64,000 nt of DNA from an uncultured Gammaproteobacteria bacterium. Its GTDB lineage: Bacteria; Pseudomonadota; Gammaproteobacteria; GCA-002705445; GCA-002716945. The translations under genes and the position numbers were made by a program. The stretch spans positions 1 to 64,000 of the forward strand of contig CACPCG010000003.1 of assembly GCA_902632305.1 (NCBI GenBank), in the 5' to 3' direction. The notes under the pieces were generated by a model. The model ran no database searches and had not been told where the DNA came from. It saw only the letters and a program-made list of their open reading frames with translations. Position 1 is the first letter of the stretch, and each line of letters opens with the position of its first letter. Below, one piece after another: positions 34,825 through 43,860 of the stretch.

Positions 34825-35694
34825 ATGACTTCTAATAAAACAAAAATGCCAGACTTATCGAGAGCTACAAGACCTTCTATGAAAAATATAAAAGTTATAG
34901 ATGAGTATGACTCTGAAAGAGAGTTTCCAATAACTGGAGAGTTGCCACTAACTATATATGTAAATAAACAAGAGGTCGTTACACTAATGACTCTGGGGCA
35001 TTATCCTGAGGCATTGGTAATCGGATATCTTAGAAATCAGGGTTTCGTGAGTAAACTATCTGATCTCAAGTCAGTTCAAGTTGATTGGGAAACTAACAGT
35101 GCTGCAGTAGTTACGCAGAATGATATCAAGAATTTTGATAATAAACTTACACATAAAGTTGTAACATCGGGTTGTGGACAAGGAACAACATTTGGGGGTA
35201 TTTGGGATGATCTGAAGGAAAAAAATATTCAGTCGGGAAAATTGAAACAATCAACAATCTATAAGATACTTAAACTCCTTCATGAAAAAAACGAGATATA
35301 CCGATTATCTGGAGCTGTCCATGGATGTGCATTATGTTCAAGTAGTAAAATAATTGATTTCATAGAGGATGTTGGGCGGCATAATGCGGTTGATGCGATT
35401 GCAGGTAACATGTGGATTAATGAGATTAACAGTGAAAATAAAATATTTTACACAACAGGAAGACTTACTTCCGAAATGGTAATAAAAATTGCTCAAATGA
35501 ATATTCCATATTTACTATCACGTTCCGGTATTACAGAGATGGGGTACTCAGTCGCAAAAGAGACGGGGGTAACGCTCCTTGGTAGAGCAAAGGGTAGACA
35601 TTTTTTGATATATAATGGCTCTGAAAATATTATATTTGATGAAAAACCAAAACAACGACCAGACAACTCCTCGGATATCTGGAAAAGAAGGTAA
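34825..35694 (+). CDS. fdhD: Formate dehydrogenase sulfurtransferase FdhD
   Basis: The 289-residue protein matches FdhD: ELPLTIYVNKQEVVTLMTLG, the loop VVTSGCGQGTTFGG near residue 115, AVHGCALCSSSKI near 165 and EDVGRHNAVDAIAG. FdhD adds sulfur to the molybdenum cofactor of formate dehydrogenase. The active loop has one cysteine where the E. coli protein has a C-x-x-C pair; other bacteria share this single-cysteine form. It lies 3.5 kb from the formate dehydrogenase genes, on the same strand but in a separate transcription unit. Confidence 0.93.
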   Translation: MTSNKTKMPDLSRATRPSMKNIKVIDEYDSEREFPITGELPLTIYVNKQEVVTLMTLGHYPEALVIGYLRNQGFVSKLSDLKSVQVDWETNSAAVVTQNDIKNFDNKLTHKVVTSGCGQGTTFGGIWDDLKEKNIQSGKLKQSTIYKILKLLHEKNEIYRLSGAVHGCALCSSSKIIDFIEDVGRHNAVDAIAGNMWINEINSENKIFYTTGRLTSEMVIKIAQMNIPYLLSRSGITEMGYSVAKETGVTLLGRAKGRHFLIYNGSENIIFDEKPKQRPDNSSDIWKRR

Positions 35695-35706
35695 CCCGAA
35701 ACTTTT

Positions 35707-36474
35707 TTAAATTAATTTATTTGTAAGCTCGCCTATTTTCTCAACGGAAACTTGGATAGTGTCTCCCTCATTCATTGGTCCAAGGCCTGCATTAGTTCCA
35801 CACGCTATGATATCACCAGGGTGTAAACTCATATCCTTTGATAGATAACTTACAATCTCATATACATTGAAGAACATGTCGTTAGTATTATAATTTTGCA
35901 CAATCTCATCATTCAATTTAGAAGTAATTTGTAGATTCATTGGATCTATTTCAGTTGATATAGTCGGGCCAAAAATTCCAAACGTGTCATAACTCTTCGA
36001 TCGAGTCCATTGGTCAAATGAGCTGTCTTTTTTAACGAGATCCATTGCTGTAACATCATTAATACATGTATAGCCAAAAATATAATCCTTAGCATCATCT
36101 ATTTCAATATCCTTTGCGACCTTGCCTATGACAATACCAAGCTCACCCTCATAAAAAATCGCCTCATTATATGATTTGGGTCTTATTATGTTATCACCTA
36201 TATTGATAATAGAAGAAACAGCTTTATTCAAATACAAAGGATTATCAGGTTTACTGAGATTTTTTTCACTAGCCAGCGTTTTATAGTTATTCCACAGTGC
36301 AATTATTTTCGATGGTTTACAAGGATTAATCAAATCGCATTCAGCAAACTTAAACTTCTCATCTGTCTTTGATGGTCTAGAAAACATGTCACCTGTATAG
36401 ATTTGAATTTCCTCATCTACCAACATCCCAAATTTTTCTTGATTATTTAACCTAAATCTTACCCATTGTTTCAT
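35707..36474 (-). CDS. Fumarylacetoacetate hydrolase-family protein
   Basis: The 255-residue protein shows the FAH fold: an N-terminal domain with WNNYKTLASEKNLSKPDNP, metal ligands in FYEGELGIVIGK near residue 103, CINDVTAMDL near 133, and HPGDIIACGTNAGLGPM near 220. Family members cleave C-C bonds of acyl pyruvates or decarboxylate oxaloacetate. The exact substrate cannot be read from sequence. It is convergent with fdhD and divergent from the GT9 gene. Confidence 0.85.
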   Translation of the reverse strand: MKQWVRFRLNNQEKFGMLVDEEIQIYTGDMFSRPSKTDEKFKFAECDLINPCKPSKIIALWNNYKTLASEKNLSKPDNPLYLNKAVSSIINIGDNIIRPKSYNEAIFYEGELGIVIGKVAKDIEIDDAKDYIFGYTCINDVTAMDLVKKDSSFDQWTRSKSYDTFGIFGPTISTEIDPMNLQITSKLNDEIVQNYNTNDMFFNVYEIVSYLSKDMSLHPGDIIACGTNAGLGPMNEGDTIQVSVEKIGELTNKLI

Positions 36475-36544
36475 AGCTATAAACTTTCCTTTTTTTTAAA
36501 TTAATATATATAATATTTTTAATAGGCTATATTCTAAACTAGAA

Positions 36545-37564
36545 ATGAGTTTAAGACAAAATAAAAAAGTTTTAGTAATAAGATGTGGGCTTCTGGGAGA
36601 TACTGTTGATGCAACATCAGTAATAGAACCACTTGTAGAACATTTCAAAAATCAAGTTGATATTCACTGGGTAACAAAGCCTGGGATATCAGATTTATTT
36701 AAATTTGATAAGAGAATAAAGAAGATTTATAAACTAAAACATACGAAACTACCCTTTTATTTTAATTTTGATAAACAAAGGATTATTTATGATTCAATTT
36801 TTAATCCTTATGAATTGATACTTAATCTAGAGATAGGAAAGAAATTTAATGACGTAGTGAAGTATACAAAAAGTCGAGTAAAGTTCGGTATGCCATACCA
36901 ATTTGTTAATGATGATATATTTAGCGAACATCGTGTTGAGCATCAATTAAGAATTTTGAATCTTTATCTTAAAGACTACGATAAAAATCTTGCTTGTCCA
37001 TCAATAATTGGTATTGATAAAAATAAAATTACTAATAAATTCCCTATTACGAAAGACTATGTTGTACTTTGTCCAACAAATAGTCATATAGAAAAAGATA
37101 ATCATAGAGGGTATAGGTCTTGGCCTGCTGAAAATTGGAAAAATCTAATGCAGAAAATAATTTCACAAACAGATCTGAATATTCTTTTAGTAGGTAGCAA
37201 TGCAGAGAAAGATTACTTTTCAACTTTTTATCCGATTCCTGAGAGAGTATATGATCTATCTGGAAAGACAACAGTTCCAGAATTAATTACAATTTTAGAA
37301 AATTCAAAAATAGTTGTAGCTACAGATAGTGGTAGCGCACATTTAGCAGGCGCGGTAGCAAAAAATATTATTTCTATTCATGGTCCAACTAATCACCATC
37401 AATCTTCACCATATAAAACAAAATCAAATAACGTAAAAGTCGCATCATTAAATTTAGATTGTAGTCCATGTTATGATACAAAAATTATAAAAACATGCAA
37501 AAAAAATGTTTGTATGCAAGATTTAAATGCAAATGAAATATTTAAATACTTTAATGAATTTTGA
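36545..37564 (+). CDS. Family 9 glycosyltransferase (heptosyltransferase-like)
   Basis: The 339-residue protein has the GT9 pattern: a start KVLVIRCGLLGDTVDATSVI, VVLCPTNSH mid-protein and the donor-binding VATDSGSAHLAGAVAKNIISIHGPT near residues 258-283. These enzymes add heptose or related sugars to LPS core. It is monocistronic between two convergent or divergent neighbours. Two more GT9 genes lie at 50381 and 51389; this copy is the one furthest from the LPS region. Confidence 0.85.
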   Translation: MSLRQNKKVLVIRCGLLGDTVDATSVIEPLVEHFKNQVDIHWVTKPGISDLFKFDKRIKKIYKLKHTKLPFYFNFDKQRIIYDSIFNPYELILNLEIGKKFNDVVKYTKSRVKFGMPYQFVNDDIFSEHRVEHQLRILNLYLKDYDKNLACPSIIGIDKNKITNKFPITKDYVVLCPTNSHIEKDNHRGYRSWPAENWKNLMQKIISQTDLNILLVGSNAEKDYFSTFYPIPERVYDLSGKTTVPELITILENSKIVVATDSGSAHLAGAVAKNIISIHGPTNHHQSSPYKTKSNNVKVASLNLDCSPCYDTKIIKTCKKNVCMQDLNANEIFKYFNEF

Positions 37565-37565
37565 A

Positions 37566-37799
37566 CTAGCTAATTTTTGACTTAATAAATCTAATAATCA
37601 TATCTAAATCTTTTTCACCAGCATTTCGAGGAAACCCAGTATCAGCAATATCCTCAGAAATCTCATTAAGTGTCTTTTTAATTTTTTCAGATATTTTCGA
37701 ATATCGAGTTAAGTCTTTAACAATAAGAACTAAAATGAACACCAAAATTGGGAACATTATTTGGGATGTTGTTGAATACGCTTGATAAAATCCTTCCAT
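37566..37799 (-). CDS. Small membrane-anchored hypothetical protein
   Basis: The 77-residue protein has one hydrophobic helix (about residues 14-28, FPILVFILVLIV) and a charged C-terminal tail (DLTRYSKISEKIKKTL onward). It is not recognised. It follows the exported 271-residue protein gene by 3 bp and so is probably co-transcribed with it and the Nudix gene. It is convergent with the GT9 gene one base away. Confidence 0.6.
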   Translation of the reverse strand: MEGFYQAYSTTSQIMFPILVFILVLIVKDLTRYSKISEKIKKTLNEISEDIADTGFPRNAGEKDLDMIIRFIKSKIS

Positions 37800-37802
37800 A
37801 GA

Positions 37803-38618
37803 CTATTTACTTCTCTTGAATTTTTGGATGTGCTTTTCAACAGCTAAATGTATACTATCCTCTAGTATAATATTTTTTTCTCTTGCATCTTTTAAAGACA
37901 CTCTATTGTTTTCAAACTGCTTCCATAGATTTATTCTTTTCAACAGTGAATCTAAGATGGCATCATGATGAACACGTTGTATTTTTGTCATCTGGTTTTT
38001 AAAATTAGTGAGTATTGAGTTTCTACTATCATAACGACATTGTAAATACTTAGAGGACTCAGAGATACTCATGCCTATTTTTTGCAATTTTGCTCTATCA
38101 GATTTTCCTTCTTCAGAAAACTCACATTGAGTTGCTTTAGCATGTTCCTTGGCTCTTGCCTCAGCAAAGTTATATTCTGGAAACTGATATGCTATTTGAT
38201 CACTTATCAAATTACCATTTAGTGCTATGTCATGGTCCATATTGCTGCTTAAAATAACTTTTATTTCATTATTACCCTCAGGAAATGCTCTTATAAAAAA
38301 ATAATCACTATAAATTCTTGAGACATATTTGTTATTGATAAAAAGTTTTCCATACCCTCTATGCGGATTATTGTTTTTCAGATTCTCACTAGGCGTGAAA
38401 GTAAAGTTCTCGGTTATTGTTTTGAGTTGATAAAAAGAACCAATTTTAATTAGCTCAATGGCTATAGATGGTTTCTTATTATTAGAAGCTTCTATTTTGG
38501 GATTATAGTATTTTTTCCAAAACTCGATTCTAGCCTCACCATCCTCATGAGCAAAAATATAGGTTGATATAAGCATCAATACCATTAACAATGTGCATTT
38601 GTTTACAACCTTATTCAT
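37803..38618 (-). CDS. Exported hypothetical protein
   Basis: The 271-residue protein has a signal peptide (about residues 1-23, ending IFAHEDG). The first half has a beta-sandwich look: GYGKLFINNKYVSRIYSDYF, then a repeated pattern NEIKVILSSNMDHDIALNGNL that resembles small exported metal-handling domains. The C-terminal half is helical and charged and contains two cysteines (CEFSE, QCRYD). It has no firm family match by eye. It overlaps the Nudix gene by 4 bp. A periplasmic binding or copper-related role is possible but unproven. Confidence 0.65.
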   Translation of the reverse strand: MNKVVNKCTLLMVLMLISTYIFAHEDGEARIEFWKKYYNPKIEASNNKKPSIAIELIKIGSFYQLKTITENFTFTPSENLKNNNPHRGYGKLFINNKYVSRIYSDYFFIRAFPEGNNEIKVILSSNMDHDIALNGNLISDQIAYQFPEYNFAEARAKEHAKATQCEFSEEGKSDRAKLQKIGMSISESSKYLQCRYDSRNSILTNFKNQMTKIQRVHHDAILDSLLKRINLWKQFENNRVSLKDAREKNIILEDSIHLAVEKHIQKFKRSK

Positions 38619-39181
38619 CGTTTATCAATCGTATCAAAATGTATACCATAGTTGCCTTTTTTACGGTCCTCAAAATACAATTTTATAGTTTTTTCAATCA
38701 CTGTGAAAGCGATACTATCCCAAGGTATCTCACTTTCCCCAAAAAGCCTCACTTCCTCACTTTCTAGACCAGCAGAATAATCTCCATCAAGTAATTCTCC
38801 ATGGTACATCATATAAATTTGGCTTATATGAGGGAGATTACACATAAGAAATAATGCAATCTGTTTAGTTTTTGCTCCTGCCTCCTCATAAGTCTCTCTG
38901 AGTGCTCCTGCCTCAACAGTCTCATTGTTTTCTAAAAAACCAGCTGGCAAAGTCCAAAAACCTGACCTTGGCTCTGTGGCTCTTTTGCATAAAAGGATTT
39001 TATCATTCCATGTGAGCAAACATCCTGAGACTACCTTAGGGTTTTCGTAAAATATTGAACCACATGTCGTACAAACAGCTCTATGTCTATTATCACCTTT
39101 TGGAATCTTAATAGTTACAGGAGATGCACATTTAGAGCAGTATTCTTGTGTTGGTAATTTCTGTTTGATTTGGTTATCCAC
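38615..39181 (-). CDS. Zinc-ribbon Nudix hydrolase
   Basis: The 188-residue protein starts with a zinc ribbon (C16, C19 and CTTC, as in YCSKCAS) and continues with a Nudix domain. The Nudix box reads GFLENNETVEAGALRETYEE followed by AG, with all conserved glutamates present. This arrangement resembles NADH pyrophosphatase-like and other nucleotide-sugar hydrolases. It begins 17 bp after the tRNA-Glu gene and is coupled to the next gene by a 4-bp overlap. Substrate not known. Confidence 0.88.
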   Translation of the reverse strand: MDNQIKQKLPTQEYCSKCASPVTIKIPKGDNRHRAVCTTCGSIFYENPKVVSGCLLTWNDKILLCKRATEPRSGFWTLPAGFLENNETVEAGALRETYEEAGAKTKQIALFLMCNLPHISQIYMMYHGELLDGDYSAGLESEEVRLFGESEIPWDSIAFTVIEKTIKLYFEDRKKGNYGIHFDTIDKR

Positions 39182-39198
39182 TTAAATTATACGATTTA

Positions 39199-39271
39199 CA
39201 TCCCCAAGGGGAGTCGAACCCCTGTTGCCGAGATGAAAACCCGGTGTCCTAGGCCTCTAGACGATGGGGAC
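39199..39271 (-). tRNA. tRNA-Glu (anticodon TTC)
   Basis: The 73-base cloverleaf (CCA not encoded) closely resembles E. coli tRNA-Glu. The acceptor arm is GTCCCCA with TGGGGAT (G-T closing pair), the D-arm contains TCGTCTAGAGGCCTAGGAC, the anticodon stem CCGGG/CTCGG encloses the loop TTTTCAT with anticodon TTC, and the T-arm is AGGGG-TTCGACT-CCCCT. It is followed by the Nudix gene. Confidence 0.97.
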
Positions 39272-39395
39272 ATAAACCGTATCCTTTTCTCACAATTGAT
39301 ATCGAGAATTATACCTATTAATTTGATAAATTGATAATAAAATTCACTAGTAGTTATACAAAGATTTATTTGTTTTATTAAATAACTAAAGTCAT

Positions 39396-40508
39396 TCAAC
39401 CACAATTTTTCTTATGAAATTTTGCTGTGATATTTTTAATATTCTCTCTAGCAAGACTTAGATTATTATCTTTTGCAAAGACATCAGCTTCTGTGAAATA
39501 AAAAACATATGATGGCTTACTATCAACCAACTTATTTGTACATACTACAGATTCATTATCAAGTTTTTTATTCCAAGATAATCTAACTTCTTTCCAATAT
39601 TCTTTTGTTGATTTCCAATATTTGTTAGCTTCATCAAAATCATAGTTTTTTATTTTTTGATATCGAGCGATGCCATATTCAGATCCAACATAGTTATTAT
39701 TTTTAGTAATTTTGTCATTCATCTCTTCCATAACCCATCCCCAAGGAAGTATGGTAATTTTATTGACACCAGAAAGGAAGTCATAATCGTCACGAACAGA
39801 AAACTCCCTTCTTGGTAAAGGTCGGGGTGTGATTTTACTTATCCATTTTGATCCACCGTCTCCATGAATCCATTTTCCATAAGATTCATATCTTGGAGTA
39901 TCATCAACTTGGTAAACAGATTGACTCCATGTTCCCTTGACACTGTTTTGTATTACATTAACCCACTTCATGTCAGGCTGATAAGTGAAAATATTTTTAT
40001 CTTCAAACTTCCAGTCTTGTCTCCAATGTTTAACAACATGCGATTGAATAATTTCACCTTTATCACCGGTAAAATGCATCATGATGATATGCTGTAGTGA
40101 AATCAAGTTCTCCTCGACAATCAAAGGGATCACCATCTCAGTGCCCCATGATTTATATGGGCTGTCTAATTGGTAATCAAATTCACTGCCAAACATCTCT
40201 GTAAATTCAAAATTCGATCTGAACTCTCCAATCATAGATAGTATGGCGTAACGATCTTTGTCCTTAGTATTTTTTGATTTACTTAACTTGATATAGTATT
40301 CAGAGGGATTAGAATCTAACTCAGGCTTTAGACCTTTGGTCGTGCCTCCTCTAGGTGTCTGTATGTGTTGTCTATCAATTACCCAATTGAGATCACTTTG
40401 CTTTTTATATGAGTCAGATTTGCCTCCATATGATTCAGCAGATACTATATGCGGCATAATGAGAAATACCATACAAAAAAAACAATATTTATAAAGATTC
40501 ATTAACAT
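39396..40508 (-). CDS. Exported protein of the DUF6607 type
   Basis: The 370-residue protein has a signal peptide (about residues 1-24, ending SAESY). The central region includes SMIGEFRSNFEFTEMFG, SWGTEMVIPL, SLQHIIMMHF, VVKHWRQDWKFE and GTWSQSVYQVDD, which I associate with the DUF6607 family of uncharacterised proteins. Its function is unknown. It is monocistronic, upstream of the tRNA-Glu gene. The assignment is from memory of the motif and is tentative. Confidence 0.65.
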   Translation of the reverse strand: MLMNLYKYCFFCMVFLIMPHIVSAESYGGKSDSYKKQSDLNWVIDRQHIQTPRGGTTKGLKPELDSNPSEYYIKLSKSKNTKDKDRYAILSMIGEFRSNFEFTEMFGSEFDYQLDSPYKSWGTEMVIPLIVEENLISLQHIIMMHFTGDKGEIIQSHVVKHWRQDWKFEDKNIFTYQPDMKWVNVIQNSVKGTWSQSVYQVDDTPRYESYGKWIHGDGGSKWISKITPRPLPRREFSVRDDYDFLSGVNKITILPWGWVMEEMNDKITKNNNYVGSEYGIARYQKIKNYDFDEANKYWKSTKEYWKEVRLSWNKKLDNESVVCTNKLVDSKPSYVFYFTEADVFAKDNNLSLARENIKNITAKFHKKNCG

Positions 40509-40602
40509 TCCATTATTAATTATATGACAATACTATTACAAACATGCTCAAAAAAAAATGAAAAATTAATGTTTTGCTTGTCAGTCTAGATCAGAATTGA
40601 CC

Positions 40603-40628
40603 TTGAAAAAAGTGATAATGCCCATATT
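40603..40628 (+). promoter_or_regulatory. Sigma-32-like heat-shock promoter of the Hsp20 gene
   Basis: CTTGAAA at 40603-40609 and CCCATAT at 40622-40628 are separated by 12 bases, close to the sigma-32 consensus. They lie 64 bp upstream of the Hsp20 start, which has a strong AGGAGG ribosome site. Confidence 0.7.
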
Positions 40629-40691
40629 ACTTATTGTGAAGTGCCTTAGTGGGCTTCAAAATAACTTTGCTAACTTTAGGAGGTTAGAACT

Positions 40692-41150
40692 ATGTCAAAT
40701 AGAAATTTATCTATATTTAACAAGCTGCGTCCAGTGAGCGTTGGTTTTGATGATATATTTAATCACTTTGAATCTATGTTCAACGATGATTATTATTCAT
40801 TATCACCATCAATTGGAACAAATTATCCACCATACAATATCGTTCGTTCTGGTGAAAACCAATATGACATTGAGATAGCTCTTGCGGGTTTCTCTAGAGA
40901 TGATGTGAGTGTTAGTGTTGAAGATAGTGTTTTAACTATCGAGACTAAACAAGATAATCATAGTCCAAATCAGAATGAAGAAGATGGAGTCATCCATCGT
41001 GGTATATCAAAAAGGTACTTTAAGAAATCATTTACTATTGCTTCTGACGTAGAAGTTAAGAATGCACAATTAAAAGATGGTTTGCTCAAAATATCTATGG
41101 AAAGAATAATTCCTGAACATAAGAGACGTAGAAATATCAATATTTCTTAA
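40692..41150 (+). CDS. Hsp20-family small heat-shock protein (IbpA-like)
   Basis: The 152-residue protein has an N-terminal arm like IbpA (RPVSVGFDDIFNHFESMF) and an alpha-crystallin domain (about residues 50-140) with YDIEIALAGFSRDDVSVSVE and the GIS-KRYFKKSFTIASDVEV stretch, ending in a short basic tail. These proteins hold unfolding proteins in the cytoplasm until other chaperones act. A sigma-32-like promoter lies upstream and the ribosome site is AGGAGG. The gene is monocistronic and convergent with gltX. Confidence 0.95.
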   Translation: MSNRNLSIFNKLRPVSVGFDDIFNHFESMFNDDYYSLSPSIGTNYPPYNIVRSGENQYDIEIALAGFSRDDVSVSVEDSVLTIETKQDNHSPNQNEEDGVIHRGISKRYFKKSFTIASDVEVKNAQLKDGLLKISMERIIPEHKRRRNINIS

Positions 41151-41157
41151 ATTCATG

Positions 41158-41183
41158 TGTGGCGTCATTCATTTGACGCCACA
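41158..41183. terminator. Hairpin between the Hsp20 gene and gltX
   Basis: TGTGGCGTC and GACGCCACA form a perfect 9-bp stem with an 8-base loop. It lies just past the Hsp20 stop and overlaps the last codons of the convergent gltX. There is no clear T-tract on either side, so its terminator role is likely but not certain. Confidence 0.55.
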
Positions 41184-42544
41184 GCATTGTTGCTCATAAA
41201 AATCTGAAAATTATTCAGCCTGTCAATTGTGCGAGTCTTTCCCAAAAGGAAACATATTTCATTAATAGCAGGTGCCTTTAATCTCCCAGTCAAGCCAAAT
41301 CTAACAACAGGACCAAAATCTTTAAACTTTAGATCATTCTCTTGACAGAATTCCTGAAAACACAAACCTAATTTATCCTCATCCTCAAAATTATTATCTG
41401 AGAGTTTTTTAATTACTTTGTCCAATATTAAATTATCTTTGCTTGGATTAAATTTTTTAAAATCATCGGTATCATAAGGGATTTCCTCAATAAAATAATA
41501 AACAAGACTTTTAGCTATCTCTTTTAAAGTATATTCTCTCTCAATACCTAGGGACAATATGTTTTTTAAATATGCCATATCAATATCAGAGAGATTGTGA
41601 GTTTGTAGGTATGGTAGGATTAGTTTAGCAACATCATTTAAATCCATTTTTTTGATGTACTGTTGATTAAGCCAATTTAATTTATCGTAATCAAATATTG
41701 CTGATGACTTAGTAACTTTATTAAGTGAAAATAGTTTCTTTAATTCCGATATAGAAAAAAATTCTTGATCCCCATGAGACCAACCTGTTTTAGCTAAATA
41801 ATTTATTACAGATTCCTTTAAATAACCATCTTCTAAAAATTTATTTATGTTAACAGCACCATGCCTTTTTGATAGTCGTTTTCCATCGGTACCATGAATC
41901 ATAGGAAGATGTGCAAATTTTGGGATATCGAAGCCAAGCGCATGAAATATATTTTGTTGTACTGGTGTATTGTTCAAATGATCATCACCTCTAATAATAT
42001 GAGTGACACCCATAAAGTTGTCATCAATTACAGATGTAATGTTATACGTAGGCATACCATTTGATCTAAGTATAACGATATCATGAATTGCCTTATTGCT
42101 AAATTTGACTGGACCATGAATTAAATCCTCTACAACAACCTCTTGCTTAGGATTACGAAATCGTATCACATGACCCTCTTTGTTTAATCTATTATCAAAT
42201 TCTAGGCTTAGATCTGTATCCTTCGTTTTCTCATTAATTTCAATTTTGTCATAATACGCATGGTCGTTATTTAATAATATTTCGACATTATCAATGTATA
42301 TATCCAATCTTTGTGATTGATAAATTACATCCTTATCTGATTTTAAATCTAACTCATCTAACGATGATAATATGGAATCGAGATATTTTTGGTCACTTCT
42401 AGATTTGTCAGTATCATCAATTCGCAGGTAAAACTCTCCCCCATTATTTTTGGCGAACAACCAGGAATAAAGAGCAGTTCGAACTCCGCCGATATGAAGC
42501 CATCCCGTTGGGCTTGGCGCAAATCTTGTTTTAATCATACTCAC
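41165..42544 (-). CDS. gltX: Glutamyl-tRNA synthetase
   Basis: The 459-residue class I synthetase shows RFAPSPTGWLHIGG (HIGH-type motif) at residues about 6-19 and KRLSKRHG (KMSKS-type) near 235. The C-terminal anticodon-binding region is present, so it is full-length GltX and not the shorter GluQRS paralogue. It charges tRNA-Glu, whose gene lies 2 kb away. It overlaps tldE by 4 bp. Confidence 0.93.
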   Translation of the reverse strand: MSMIKTRFAPSPTGWLHIGGVRTALYSWLFAKNNGGEFYLRIDDTDKSRSDQKYLDSILSSLDELDLKSDKDVIYQSQRLDIYIDNVEILLNNDHAYYDKIEINEKTKDTDLSLEFDNRLNKEGHVIRFRNPKQEVVVEDLIHGPVKFSNKAIHDIVILRSNGMPTYNITSVIDDNFMGVTHIIRGDDHLNNTPVQQNIFHALGFDIPKFAHLPMIHGTDGKRLSKRHGAVNINKFLEDGYLKESVINYLAKTGWSHGDQEFFSISELKKLFSLNKVTKSSAIFDYDKLNWLNQQYIKKMDLNDVAKLILPYLQTHNLSDIDMAYLKNILSLGIEREYTLKEIAKSLVYYFIEEIPYDTDDFKKFNPSKDNLILDKVIKKLSDNNFEDEDKLGLCFQEFCQENDLKFKDFGPVVRFGLTGRLKAPAINEICFLLGKTRTIDRLNNFQIFMSNNAVASNE

Positions 42545-43860
42545 AAAGTTAATTTAAAATCCTCAACAATTGCGCCTGGGATTGTGGAGCTATGAATAGA
42601 TCTTTCTTCATATGTACTAGTATCCATTAACAACTGTTGTTTATTAGTAAGACCTACTAATTTCTCTCCAAATATATTGTACATTGTCTCATCAAATCTC
42701 ATTGTATTGATAGGTCCAACGAATTCACCGTTTTTTACATAAAAGCACCCAAAACGTGTTAAACCGGTAATTCTTGCATTGTTGCGATCTGAAAAATTCA
42801 AATACCACAGATTGTTCAAATAAATACCAGTGTCAAGTTTACTGAGAATTTTACTGTTGTCTATCTCTCCGCAGTTTAATTTAATCGATACAGGAGATTC
42901 ATAATCCTCTGCCGCATTATGTGTCACAGAGTATTCTAATGCTGATCTTGGTGATATTAAGGATTTTTCGTATTTACCTTTGGATATGAGTTCTGTGTTT
43001 TCGGGTTTGATAAAACCATCAGAGTGAAATCGTGGGGAGATACCATTAGATAAATCCTCGCTAAATGTAACAGAATCGTCAAATGATTTCTCACCTTTAG
43101 CCATCAAATGAAGGGGGCTTGAACCAATCTTATTTGCTTTATAACTAAAACCTCCCCAAGACATCATATCAATAATTTCGTTAAGTGCAGATGGTGAAAG
43201 ATAAACCCTAAATGCACCTGGTTCAATGCTCTGCTCTTGCTTCCCAATTACAGAGAGTTGTTGAGTCGAATCCTCATACAATCTCGCAAATGTCTCTTGA
43301 TTCCACTTTTGATCAGCATAGTTCTGTTTGATTGCTTTTCCATTTTTATCATACAAAGACCAGTCAAAATTAAACGAATCACTTTCGTGCCAATTAAATT
43401 GGCCAAAAGAATTTGCAAAGCCTTTGATAATTTTTCCAGAGGATAATATACCAACCATATCATTTGAAGATGAAATATCAAGAATCCTCATAGTGATGTC
43501 AAAACTATTGATACCTTTATTCTCGATTAGTTCTGAGTGATTTTGATTTTTCTCATACATCAAGTACGGGTCTTTTGGTAGCTCATTTACTTCTCTTCGA
43601 AGAAAAAAGAGCGTTCTAATTATTAAAACCTTATCTTTTTTAAAATCTGTGCTAAGTCTTAGTGACGATCTTAAGGTTTTTTTCATACTAATTAAGTTAA
43701 TATCGATATTAACCTGATTAACTTTTCCAGCTTGACGTACTTTTGACTTATTGAATCTAATGAAATCTGTCTCTTCTGCATCAAAATTAAGTATTAATAT
43801 TTCTGATTTCTCTAATGCATTAAATAATAAATCTGAGATTTTTTTAAAATATTCTTGCAC
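42541..43860 (-). CDS. tldE: TldE/PmbA protease-complex subunit
   Basis: The 439-residue protein matches the non-catalytic PmbA/TldE subunit. Motifs include RFNKSKVRQAGKVNQVNI near the N-terminus, FRVYLSPSALNEIIDMMSWGGF in the middle, and NNLWYLNFSDRNNARITGLTR followed by FGCFYVKNGE. TldD and TldE together form a metalloprotease that trims peptides. It overlaps both neighbours (tldD by 1 bp and gltX by 4 bp), so all three are in one operon. Confidence 0.9.
   Translation of the reverse strand: MQEYFKKISDLLFNALEKSEILILNFDAEETDFIRFNKSKVRQAGKVNQVNIDINLISMKKTLRSSLRLSTDFKKDKVLIIRTLFFLRREVNELPKDPYLMYEKNQNHSELIENKGINSFDITMRILDISSSNDMVGILSSGKIIKGFANSFGQFNWHESDSFNFDWSLYDKNGKAIKQNYADQKWNQETFARLYEDSTQQLSVIGKQEQSIEPGAFRVYLSPSALNEIIDMMSWGGFSYKANKIGSSPLHLMAKGEKSFDDSVTFSEDLSNGISPRFHSDGFIKPENTELISKGKYEKSLISPRSALEYSVTHNAAEDYESPVSIKLNCGEIDNSKILSKLDTGIYLNNLWYLNFSDRNNARITGLTRFGCFYVKNGEFVGPINTMRFDETMYNIFGEKLVGLTNKQQLLMDTSTYEERSIHSSTIPGAIVEDFKLTL

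Noticed and set aside
39196-39405. A 69-residue minus-strand ORF
   Set aside because: It runs through the tRNA-Glu gene and has no support as a protein.
41165-42544. GluQRS tRNA-modifying paralogue
   Set aside because: At 459 residues with a full anticodon-binding region it is GltX.
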